From contig CAVHZH010000052.1 of assembly GCA_963640395.1 (NCBI GenBank), forward strand, positions 1 through 15,950: a stretch of 15,950 nt of DNA, read 5' to 3'. This document shows positions 1-6,622 of the stretch, piece after piece (position 1 is the first letter of the stretch; each line of letters starts with the position of its first letter). The translations under genes and the position numbers were made by a program. Below the pieces are notes generated by a model. That model saw only the letters and a list, made by a program, of their open reading frames with translations. It did not search any database and was not told the origin of the DNA. Source of the stretch: W0P33-017 sp963640395. Its GTDB lineage: Bacteria; Bacillota; Clostridia; Lachnospirales; Lachnospiraceae.

Positions 1-175
1 ACAAAGCCAGCGGTACTTGGCAAAACAAAGCGAGACACCGCCGGGCAATTGGAGCAAATGATCGTGATACTGGTGTGCGCGCAGCCCTCAAGTTTATGTA
101 ACCTGCGGGAGCTGCAAATATGAAACATCGTGCTTACATGCCTTGAAACATTACATAAATAGTTTCACAATCACC
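1..175 (+). repeat. Partial copy of an intergenic repeat (family A), cut by the window edge
   Basis: This stretch is related to the element at 4568-4965. Positions 112-175 align without gaps to 4902-4965 at 54 of 64 bases, in the same orientation, and most differences are transitions. Positions 29-56 match the reverse complement of 4635-4662 at 27 of 28 bases. The copy looks degenerate: its right end reads AGTTTCACAATCACC where the other copy has AGTTTCGCAAACGCC. The frame from base 1 stays open to a TGA at 121-123, but the shared part recurs on the opposite strand of a non-coding element, so I do not call a gene. I saw no SAM, T-box or cobalamin riboswitch motif between here and the next gene. 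Confidence 0.7.
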
Positions 176-206
176 CAACAGCTTTAGGAAAAGAAAAGGA
201 GTAATT

Positions 207-2078
207 ATGAACATACAGCAATATCTACGCGGTGGACGCCTCATTACGGACGGCGCGATGGGCACCTACTACGAGAAAAAATATGGGGACAGAGATCCGT
301 TCCCGGAGCGCGAAAATCTCGCGCATCCGGAGCGGATACGGGAAATCCATATCGAATATCTGCGTGCCGGGGCGAGACTGCTGCGAACGAATACGTTTGC
401 GCTAAGCCCGGCATTTTTCCCGGATGAAAAAGAACGTCTGGATGGACTGCGTGCGGGTTATGCAGTTGCAGAATCTGCGGTTCGTGATTTCCGGGCGGAG
501 AGCGGCTGCGAGGAGGAGATTTTTATCGCGGCAGACTTCGGACCGGTCGGGGAAAACGATGAGCAGAGCGCCGAGGAGGTATTGCACGACTACCGCAGGA
601 TGTGTGATGCGTTTTTAGCGTGCGGGGCACAGGTGTTTGTGTTTGAATCACAGCAGGACGACAAATATCTCGGGTCACTTGCGGAGTACATCAAATCGAA
701 GTGTCCGCAGGCTTTCGTACTTGCGCAGTTCACGTTTGACCGGAGCGGATACACGAGAGCCGGACTGTCGGTGCGTCGTATCAATGAGCGTGTGGCACAG
801 CCCGCAATGGCTGCGGTGGATGCCTACGGATATAACTGCGGGGTCGAGGCGGGACACCTGCTGCAGCTTTTAGAGACGCAGCAGCCTTATTGTGACAAGT
901 ATCTGAGCGCACTGCCGAATGCGGGTTATCCGCTGTCGCTGCGCGGCAAGACGATCTATACCGAAAATGAGCGCTATTTTGTGGAAAAAAGTGTAAAGAT
1001 CGCAGCGCTGGGCGTCGATATCATCGGTGGCTGCTGCGGAACGACACCGGCTTATATTGCGGATCTGGCGGAGGCATTGAAACAGGTTGTGCGTGGAAAA
1101 AAGAACATTGCGCCGCTCCCCGCAGAGGATCAGGCAGCGGTACATACGCAGGAGGTCAGCACGTGCGGATCGGAGGGGACAGCACATGTAGGCGTGGCTA
1201 AGCGGCTGTTTTTAGATCCGGAGCAGCTTGACCGCAAGCCGGTGATCGTTGAGATGGATCCGCCGTTTAACGGTGACATTACAAAGGTATGCGCCGGTGC
1301 AAAGCTGCTTGCGGCTGCGGGCGTGGATCTTTTGACATTGTCTGATTCACCGATGGCACGGGCGCGCATGGATGCAGGGGCGCTGGCAGCCAGACTGATC
1401 CGGGAAACCGGCATCCCTGTCATGCCGCATATCGCCTGCCGCGACCGCAACATCATCGCTTTGCGCGGGCTGCTGCTCGCAGAGCATATGAATGACATCC
1501 GGCAGCTTCTCATCGTCACCGGCGATCCGGTCGCGCGCGATGCAAGAGGCACGATTTCTGGCGTATTTGACATGAATTCGATCCGCCTGATGGAATATGT
1601 CTCACATATGAATGAAGAATTGTATGCGGATGACCCGCTGCATATGGGTGGCGCGCTCAATTATCACGGTGCAAATCCCGATGGGATTATCCGGCGTATG
1701 GAGAAAAAGATGGAGGCGGGCTGTGAGTATTTCCTCACGCAGCCGATTTATTCGGATTCGGACATTGAACGGATTGCATATATAAAAGAAGCAATTCATG
1801 GCAGGGCAAAGATTTTTTGCGGAATCATGCCGCTTGTCAGCTATAAAAATGCAATGTTTATTCATCACGAGATGGCAGGTATCACGATACCGGAGGAGAT
1901 CCTCTGTCAGTATGACCCGCAGATGTCGCGCACGGATGCACAGGCAGCAGCGGTGAAAATATCGCTTGAGCTGGCGGACAAGCTAGGGGACATCGCGGAT
2001 GGCTACTATTTTATGACACCGTTTAACCGCGCGGATTTGATCTGCGAGATCATAGCCGGCTTACATCAGACAACATAA
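207..2078 (+). CDS. yitJ: Bifunctional homocysteine S-methyltransferase / 5,10-methylenetetrahydrofolate reductase (YitJ type)
   Basis: The 623-residue protein has two enzyme domains. Residues about 5-295 form a homocysteine S-methyltransferase barrel, with the GAMGT start motif (16-20) and the three cysteines expected to bind zinc: Cys211 in YNCG and Cys276/Cys277 in GGCCGTTP. Residues about 335-620 form a MetF-like flavoprotein reductase that converts methylene- to methyl-tetrahydrofolate. Glu349 in VIVEMDPP sits where the family has its catalytic Glu, followed by LLIVTGDP (434-441) and EYFLTQPIY (507-515). Length and domain order match Bacillus YitJ (about 610 residues). The start is fixed by AAGGAG at 196-201, five bases before ATG. 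The stop touches the next gene, so the two are surely cotranscribed. The reductase can supply the methyl-folate used by the downstream MetH. The methyl donor used by this protein's own transferase domain cannot be read from sequence. Confidence 0.93.
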   Translation: MNIQQYLRGGRLITDGAMGTYYEKKYGDRDPFPERENLAHPERIREIHIEYLRAGARLLRTNTFALSPAFFPDEKERLDGLRAGYAVAESAVRDFRAESGCEEEIFIAADFGPVGENDEQSAEEVLHDYRRMCDAFLACGAQVFVFESQQDDKYLGSLAEYIKSKCPQAFVLAQFTFDRSGYTRAGLSVRRINERVAQPAMAAVDAYGYNCGVEAGHLLQLLETQQPYCDKYLSALPNAGYPLSLRGKTIYTENERYFVEKSVKIAALGVDIIGGCCGTTPAYIADLAEALKQVVRGKKNIAPLPAEDQAAVHTQEVSTCGSEGTAHVGVAKRLFLDPEQLDRKPVIVEMDPPFNGDITKVCAGAKLLAAAGVDLLTLSDSPMARARMDAGALAARLIRETGIPVMPHIACRDRNIIALRGLLLAEHMNDIRQLLIVTGDPVARDARGTISGVFDMNSIRLMEYVSHMNEELYADDPLHMGGALNYHGANPDGIIRRMEKKMEAGCEYFLTQPIYSDSDIERIAYIKEAIHGRAKIFCGIMPLVSYKNAMFIHHEMAGITIPEEILCQYDPQMSRTDAQAAAVKISLELADKLGDIADGYYFMTPFNRADLICEIIAGLHQTT

Positions 2079-2093
2079 ATGGGAGAAATAAAA

Positions 2094-4547
2094 ATGACGA
2101 GAAATGCATTTCGAGAGCTGGTCAGGAAGAAAATCGTGATTTTGGACGGGGCGACCGGATCAAATCTACAGCGGGCGGGCATGCCGACCGGGGTCTGCCC
2201 GGAACAGTGGATTTTAGAGCATCCGCAGGCGCTTATTGATCTTCAGCGCGCCTATGTGCAGGCGGGCACGGATATTGTGTATGCGCCGACGTTTACCGCC
2301 AGCCGGATCAAGCTGGAGGAATATGGACTGGAAAACCAGTTGGAGCAGATGAACCGCGCGCTGGTTGCACTGTCAAAAGAGGCGGTTGCGGGCAGCGGGG
2401 CACTGGTTGCAGGCGATCTGACGATGACCGGAAAGCAGCTGGCACCGATCGGTGATCTGCCGTTTGAGACACTGGTTGAGGTATATAAGGAGCAGGCGGC
2501 AGTTTTGGCAGATGCCGGGGTGGATCTGTTTATTGTGGAGACGATGATGAGCCTGCAGGAGACGCGCGCCGCCCTCATCGCCATCCGGGAGGTCTGTGAT
2601 CTGCCGGTTATGGCGAGCCTGACCTATGAGTCGGATGGCCGCACGCTGTACGGCACGGACGCAAAAACGGCGATGGTTGTGCTGCAGAGCCTCGGCGCAG
2701 ATGCGGTCGGTCTGAACTGTTCGACAGGACCTGCCGAGATGGTATCTGCGGTAGAGCAGATGCGCGAGATCGCCAATATCCCGGTGCTGGCAAAGCCGAA
2801 CGCCGGTTTGCCGGAGCTGGAGGACGGGGAAACGGTCTACCGCATGACACCGGAGGAATTTGCCGCAGCGGGGGCAACACTCGTGGAGGCAGGCGCATCG
2901 ATCGTCGGCGGCTGCTGCGGAACGACACCCGCACATATTAAAGCGCTGGCAGATGCGGTAAAGCCGTTGGCTGTGCCGGAGGTTTCTACGGAGAAAAAGC
3001 GTCTGCTGGCGACGGAGCGCGGTGTGCTGGAGATCAATCTGGACGGCAATTTTCTCGTAGTGGGTGAGCGTATTAACCCGACTGGTAAAAAAGCATTGCA
3101 GGCAGAGTTACGCGAGGGCAGCCTGGATCTGGTGTGCCGGATGGCGGCAGAGCAGGAGGAAAACGGCGCAGCGATTCTGGATGTCAACATGGGTATGAAC
3201 GGCATCGATGAAAAGGAAATGATGCTGGCAGCGATCGAGGAGCTGACGACGGCGAGCAGCCTTCCGCTGTGTCTGGATTCGAGCAATGTGGATGTGCTCG
3301 AAGCGGCGCTGCGCCTGTATCCGGGCCGTGCGCTGGTCAATTCCGTGTCACTGGAGCAGATAAAAATCGAGCGGTTGCTGCCGATTGTGGCGAAATACGG
3401 TGCGATGTTTATTTTACTGCCTCTCTCGGATGAGGGCATTCCGGAGACGGTAGAGGACAAGCGCGCGATTGTGCGTGAGATTCTCTCGCATGCCTATGCG
3501 CTTGGCTTTACGAAAGAGGATGTCGTCGTAGACGGTCTGACCGCGACGGTGGGAGCGAATCCGAAGGCAGCGCTGGAGTGCTTTGACACGATCCACTATT
3601 GCAGGCAGGAATTAGGACTGGCGACGATCTGCGGCTTGTCAAATATCTCGTTTGGACTGCCGAACCGCCCGTTTGTCAATACGGCATTTCTGACGATGGC
3701 GATCGAGCGCGGACTGACGATGGCGATCGCGAATCCGTCACAAGATCTGCTCATGAACGCGGCGTTTGCGTCGGATATGCTGCTGCATAAGCCGGAGAGC
3801 GACATTCGCTATATTGACCGTATGCAGGTGTATGAGCGCCATCTTGCCGAGAGGGAGGCGGCTGCACAGCCAAAGGCAAAGCGTGAAGCCGTGAAAAATA
3901 CCGCATCTGATACTAAAAGTGATGATATTATTTTCACGAGTGTGTTGAAGGGCGATAAGAAGCATATTGTTTCATATGTCGAGGAGGCATTAAAGGGCGG
4001 CGCAACGCCCGGCGAGATCATAAGCGGCAGCCTGATCCCTGCGATCAATGATGTCGGTGATAAATTTGAAAAGCAGATCTATTTCCTGCCGCAGCTCATT
4101 GCGTCCGCGAGTGCGATGCAGACCGCGATCGAGCATCTCGAGCCGCTGCTGGCGCGCGGTGATGATGAAGGAGAGGCGGCAACGATCGTGATCGCAACGG
4201 TGGAGGGCGATATCCATGACATCGGGAAAAATCTGGTCGTGCTCATGCTCAAAAACTATGGCTACCATGTCATTGATCTTGGAAAAGATGTCGCAGCCGA
4301 TACGATTGTGCAGACGGCACTCGATACGAATGCGCAGGTCATCGGATTGTCTGCGCTTATGACGACGACGATGATGCGCATGAAGGATGTCGTAGAGCTT
4401 GCAAAGGAGCGTGGCTGTACGAGCAAGATCATCATTGGAGGGGCGTGCATCACTGACAGCTTTGCGCAGGAGATCGGGGCAGATGGGTATTCGGCTGATG
4501 CCGCCAGCTGCGTCAAGCTCGTGCAGAGGCTGCTGGGTGAGGCGTAG
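2094..4547 (+). CDS. metH: Cobalamin-dependent methionine synthase MetH, short form without reactivation domain
   Basis: It transfers methyl from methyl-tetrahydrofolate through cobalamin to homocysteine. Numbering from the chosen start, residues about 5-290 are the homocysteine domain, with LDGATGSNL near the start and zinc ligands Cys209 and Cys274/Cys275 (GGCCGTTP). Residues about 315-580 are the pterin-binding barrel (VVGERINPTGKK, then ILDVNMG and LCLDSSN). Residues about 610-690 are the helical cap and about 695-817 the B12 domain, with DIHDIGKN supplying His708 as lower cobalt ligand. The protein ends there, so the C-terminal AdoMet reactivation domain of the roughly 1,200-residue E. 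coli enzyme is absent. An in-frame ATG at 2079 abuts the previous stop but has no ribosome binding site. ATG 2094 has GGGAGA at 2081-2086, seven bases upstream, so I prefer it (817 residues). Confidence 0.95.
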   Translation: MTRNAFRELVRKKIVILDGATGSNLQRAGMPTGVCPEQWILEHPQALIDLQRAYVQAGTDIVYAPTFTASRIKLEEYGLENQLEQMNRALVALSKEAVAGSGALVAGDLTMTGKQLAPIGDLPFETLVEVYKEQAAVLADAGVDLFIVETMMSLQETRAALIAIREVCDLPVMASLTYESDGRTLYGTDAKTAMVVLQSLGADAVGLNCSTGPAEMVSAVEQMREIANIPVLAKPNAGLPELEDGETVYRMTPEEFAAAGATLVEAGASIVGGCCGTTPAHIKALADAVKPLAVPEVSTEKKRLLATERGVLEINLDGNFLVVGERINPTGKKALQAELREGSLDLVCRMAAEQEENGAAILDVNMGMNGIDEKEMMLAAIEELTTASSLPLCLDSSNVDVLEAALRLYPGRALVNSVSLEQIKIERLLPIVAKYGAMFILLPLSDEGIPETVEDKRAIVREILSHAYALGFTKEDVVVDGLTATVGANPKAALECFDTIHYCRQELGLATICGLSNISFGLPNRPFVNTAFLTMAIERGLTMAIANPSQDLLMNAAFASDMLLHKPESDIRYIDRMQVYERHLAEREAAAQPKAKREAVKNTASDTKSDDIIFTSVLKGDKKHIVSYVEEALKGGATPGEIISGSLIPAINDVGDKFEKQIYFLPQLIASASAMQTAIEHLEPLLARGDDEGEAATIVIATVEGDIHDIGKNLVVLMLKNYGYHVIDLGKDVAADTIVQTALDTNAQVIGLSALMTTTMMRMKDVVELAKERGCTSKIIIGGACITDSFAQEIGADGYSADAASCVKLVQRLLGEA

Positions 4548-4556
4548 TTCGCTGAA

Positions 4557-4567
4557 TATTTTATATA
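4557..4567 (+). repeat. Left copy of 11-bp direct repeat, candidate target-site duplication
   Basis: TATTTTATATA is identical to 4966-4976 and lies just outside the left inverted end of the element at 4568-4965. It starts ten bases after the metH stop. AT-rich sequence raises the chance of coincidence, but the exact position against both ends argues for a duplication made on insertion. Confidence 0.6.
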
Positions 4568-4965
4568 TAGGCATTTGCGAAACTCTTTTTCAATGTGTTG
4601 GTTGGCGGCAATCACAGCAGCATCCCGATTAGACTGCTCCGATTGCCCGGCGGTGTCTCGCTGTTTCTTCAGACTTGGCTCGATGTGTCCTGCGCACACA
4701 TAGCCTGCGTCTTTCAGCCATGACATGAGGTTCTTCATCGAATCGCTCGCACTTCGACGGACAAAAGTCGCATCTGACGGGAGCTGCCGCGCCTGCCGCC
4801 AACAGCCAAAGGTTATGTAACGCAAAAGCATTCATAACGTAACGCGGCATGTGAGCACAAGCATGACATCTGTTGTGGATACAGCGCGAGCAACTGTGCA
4901 TCTGCAAAGACGAAATATCGTGCTCACATGCTTCGAAACATCACATAAATAGTTTCGCAAACGCC
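4568..4965. mobile_element. MITE-like element with terminal inverted repeats (family A), no transposase
   Basis: Positions 4568-4584 (TAGGCATTTGCGAAACT) match the reverse complement of 4951-4967 at 16 of 17 bases. The ends lie inside perfect 11-bp direct repeats (4557-4567 and 4966-4976). If the element and one repeat are removed, the metH stop would lie only about 40 bases before the next start codon, a normal operon spacing, so the element seems to have separated two genes. No open frame inside resembles a transposase; the minus-strand frames are repeat sequence running into antisense metH. Its right part is directly related to 112-175 and its left part is inversely related to 29-56. This element accounts for most of the gene-free stretch 4548-4996, in which I see no promoter or terminator that I would call. 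Confidence 0.65.
4847..4931. repeat. 12-bp perfect inverted repeat inside the family A element
   Basis: GCATGTGAGCAC at 4847-4858 is the exact reverse complement of GTGCTCACATGC at 4920-4931, 61 bases apart. Transcribed, it could close a stem-loop just ahead of the thioesterase gene. The partial copy at 1-175 keeps the right arm with one change (129-140), but I find no left arm there. Confidence 0.6.
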
Positions 4966-4976
4966 TATTTTATATA
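4966..4976 (+). repeat. Right copy of 11-bp direct repeat, candidate target-site duplication
   Basis: TATTTTATATA repeats 4557-4567 exactly and follows the GCC end of the right inverted repeat. It lies 20 bases before the thioesterase start. Its TATATA could act as a -10 box, but I see no matching -35 box. Confidence 0.6.
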
Positions 4977-4996
4977 GAAGAAAAGGAGACCACACT

Positions 4997-5386
4997 ATGT
5001 TAGAAACAGGAATCAAAGGAACAAAAACAGTCACCGTAAACGAAGCCAACACCGCCAAGACAATGGGCAGCGGAACACTCGACGTATTTGCAACCCCGGC
5101 GCTCATCGCACTCATGGAGGAAACCTGCTGGCGGAGCGTCGCAGAGCATCTGGAGGATGGCAGCGGCACCGTCGGAACATTATTGGAGATCAAGCACACC
5201 GCACCGACCCCGGTCGGAATGGATGTCACCTGTGAATCCGAGCTGACCGAAGTAGACGGCCGCCGCCTTGTATTTACCGTGCAGGCACACGATGCAAAGG
5301 GGATTGTCGGAGAGGGTCGCCATGAGCGCTTCATCATCAATAATGACAAGTTCCAGTCAAAAGCAAATGCGAAAAAAGATGCCTAA
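4997..5386 (+). CDS. Hotdog-fold thioesterase of the fluoroacetyl-CoA thioesterase (FlK) family
   Basis: This 129-residue cytosolic protein is the size of a single hotdog domain. Three residues fall at the spacing of the FlK catalytic set Thr42/Glu50/His76: Thr33 and Glu41 (in ATPALIALMEE) and His67 (in EIKHTAPTPVG). Both intervals, 8 and 26 residues, are the same. FlK hydrolyses fluoroacetyl-CoA, but most family members occur in organisms that never meet it, and their substrate, presumably a short acyl-CoA, is unknown. The start is fixed by AAGGAG at 4983-4988, eight bases upstream. A strong terminator follows, so the gene is either a single unit or, before the element inserted, the last gene of the methionine operon. 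The C-terminal tail (FQSKANAKKDA) is charged and likely disordered. Confidence 0.82.
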   Translation: MLETGIKGTKTVTVNEANTAKTMGSGTLDVFATPALIALMEETCWRSVAEHLEDGSGTVGTLLEIKHTAPTPVGMDVTCESELTEVDGRRLVFTVQAHDAKGIVGEGRHERFIINNDKFQSKANAKKDA

Positions 5387-5394
5387 CGCAAGAA

Positions 5395-5424
5395 AAGAGT
5401 GTTCCGTAAGGGCGCTCTTTTTTT
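5395..5424 (+). terminator. Rho-independent terminator after the thioesterase gene
   Basis: AAGAGTG (5395-5401) pairs with CGCTCTT (5413-5419), with one G-U pair, and three further weak pairs lead to a CGTAA loop. A run of seven Ts (5418-5424) follows. It begins nine bases after the stop codon and separates this gene from the heat-shock operon. Confidence 0.88.
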
Positions 5425-5442
5425 GTGTGATATGAAATTCAT
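5420..5442 (+). repeat. Terminator-tail repeat (family C), first copy
   Basis: Positions 5420-5442 match 15913-15935 at 21 of 23 bases, each directly continuing the T run of a terminator. The copy contains the odd palindrome TATGAAATTCATA (5431-5443), which lies 21 bases ahead of the hrcA -35 box. It is either a dispersed tail repeat or a protein-binding site. Confidence 0.55.
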
Positions 5443-5463
5443 ACTTTTTTCATAAATTTTGTG

Positions 5464-5492
5464 TTGACATTACCGGAGGGCAGTGTTATCTT
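5464..5492 (+). promoter_or_regulatory. Sigma-A-type promoter of the hrcA operon
   Basis: A perfect -35 box TTGACA (5464-5469) is followed after 17 bases by TATCTT (5487-5492), a four-of-six match to the -10 consensus. Transcription would start near 5499, just upstream of the CIRCE operator, the usual arrangement for HrcA control. Confidence 0.85.
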
Positions 5493-5506
5493 AATTACAG
5501 AAACAA

Positions 5507-5533
5507 TTAGCACTCCTTTTGGTTGAGTGCTAA
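5507..5533. promoter_or_regulatory. CIRCE operator, binding site of HrcA
   Basis: TTAGCACTC (5507-5515), nine bases, GAGTGCTAA (5525-5533): an exact match to the known CIRCE consensus. It lies between the predicted transcription start and the hrcA start codon, so HrcA should repress its own operon until heat stress. I see no second CIRCE before dnaK. Confidence 0.97.
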
Positions 5534-5559
5534 TAACAGCAAAAGGTCAGAGGTAAGTC

Positions 5560-6606
5560 ATGGAGCAGTTGGATGAGAGAAAAACCAAAATATTAAAAGC
5601 GATCATACAGACTTATTTGGAAACGGGAGAGCCGGTTGGTTCCCGGACGATCTCCAAGTACACGGATCTGAATCTCAGTTCTGCGACGATCCGTAACGAG
5701 ATGTCCGATCTGGAGGAACTGGGCTACATTGTACAGCCGCATACTTCCGCAGGTCGTATTCCTTCTGATCAGGGCTATCGTTTCTATGTAGATCATCTCA
5801 TGGAGGAAAAGGAACGCGAAGTGTCCGAAATGAAGAATTTCGTCATTGAGCGCACGGAGAAGATGGAGCAGGTGCTCAAAAACGTGGTAAAGCTTTTGGC
5901 AAACAATACCAACTACGCCACGATGATCACCACGCCGCAGTATCAGCACGGCAAGCTCAAATTCATCCAGTTGTCACGGGTGGATAAGGAGCAGCTTTTG
6001 GCAGTCATCGTTCTTGAGGGGAACATTGTCAAGAACAAAATCATCCGCACCGAGCTGGACGGCTTGGACGACGAGAAGATCTTAAAGCTGAATCTGCTGC
6101 TGAATACGAGCCTGAGCGGACTGGCACTCAGCCAGATCAATCTGGCGACGATCGCCAAGCTCAAGGAGCAGGCAGGCATTCACAGTGAGATCGTGAGCAA
6201 GGTGCTGGATGCGATCGCCGAATCCGTATCCGAGGGTGAGGATCTGGAGATCTATACGAGTGGTGCGACAAATATTTTCAAATATCCGGAGCTGGCGGAT
6301 TCAGGTCAGGCACGCGAGCTGATCTCCGCATTCGAGGAGAAACAGCAGTTGGCAGATCTGGTCAGTGATTCACTCAATGATCAGGAAAATACCGGCATTC
6401 AGGTCTACATCGGCAGCGAGTCGCCGGTACAGACGATGAAGGATTGCAGCGTCGTCACAGCAACCTATGAGCTGGGCGAGGGCATGAAGGGAACGATCGG
6501 TATCATCGGTCCGAAGCGTATGGATTACGAGAATGTGGTAGATAATCTGAAAACTTTGAAAAATCAGTTGGACGGTATTTTTAAAAAGCCGCCCGGACAA
6601 ACATAA
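5560..6606 (+). CDS. hrcA: Heat-inducible transcription repressor HrcA
   Basis: HrcA binds CIRCE and represses the chaperone genes; in known systems its activity is helped by GroEL. The 348-residue length is typical. The N-terminal winged helix covers about residues 5-80, with family motifs GEPVGSRTISKY (23-34), SSATIRNEMSDLEELG (40-55) and TSAGRIPSDQGYRFYVD (62-78). A GAF-like middle and C-terminal part follows, with conserved NIVKNK (155-160) and GTIGIIGPKRMDY (311-323). The start ATG 5560 has AGAGG at 5549-5553, six bases upstream, and lies 26 bases after the CIRCE element that the protein itself should bind. grpE follows after 16 bases. Nothing in the sequence suggests loss of function. 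Confidence 0.97.
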   Translation: MEQLDERKTKILKAIIQTYLETGEPVGSRTISKYTDLNLSSATIRNEMSDLEELGYIVQPHTSAGRIPSDQGYRFYVDHLMEEKEREVSEMKNFVIERTEKMEQVLKNVVKLLANNTNYATMITTPQYQHGKLKFIQLSRVDKEQLLAVIVLEGNIVKNKIIRTELDGLDDEKILKLNLLLNTSLSGLALSQINLATIAKLKEQAGIHSEIVSKVLDAIAESVSEGEDLEIYTSGATNIFKYPELADSGQARELISAFEEKQQLADLVSDSLNDQENTGIQVYIGSESPVQTMKDCSVVTATYELGEGMKGTIGIIGPKRMDYENVVDNLKTLKNQLDGIFKKPPGQT

Positions 6607-6622
6607 AGGAAGGTGGCTATAA

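Noticed and set aside
1..123. An open + strand frame from the window edge ending at TGA 121-123, possibly the end of a gene
   Set aside because: Its recognisable part (29-56) recurs as reverse complement in the non-coding element at 4635-4662, and nothing in it resembles a protein family I know. It reads as repeat sequence.
1..206. SAM, cobalamin or T-box riboswitch ahead of the methionine genes
   Set aside because: I looked for the conserved core motifs and found none. The visible signals are the repeat and a ribosome binding site. A covariance-model search of this region and the bases left of it would settle it.
2079..2093. Upstream ATG at 2079 as metH start, touching the previous stop codon
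   Set aside because: There is no ribosome binding site before 2079, while GGGAGA is ideally placed for ATG 2094, and the extra residues MGEIK are not part of the domain.
4262..4831. Minus-strand open frame of 189 codons running from the family A element into metH
   Set aside because: More than half lies antisense to the conserved B12 domain of metH and the rest is repeat sequence. There is no ribosome binding site or family match.
4548..4996. CRISPR array or tRNA gene in the long gene-free stretch
   Set aside because: There are no regularly spaced direct repeats and no tRNA-like arms. The structure is a single element with inverted ends.
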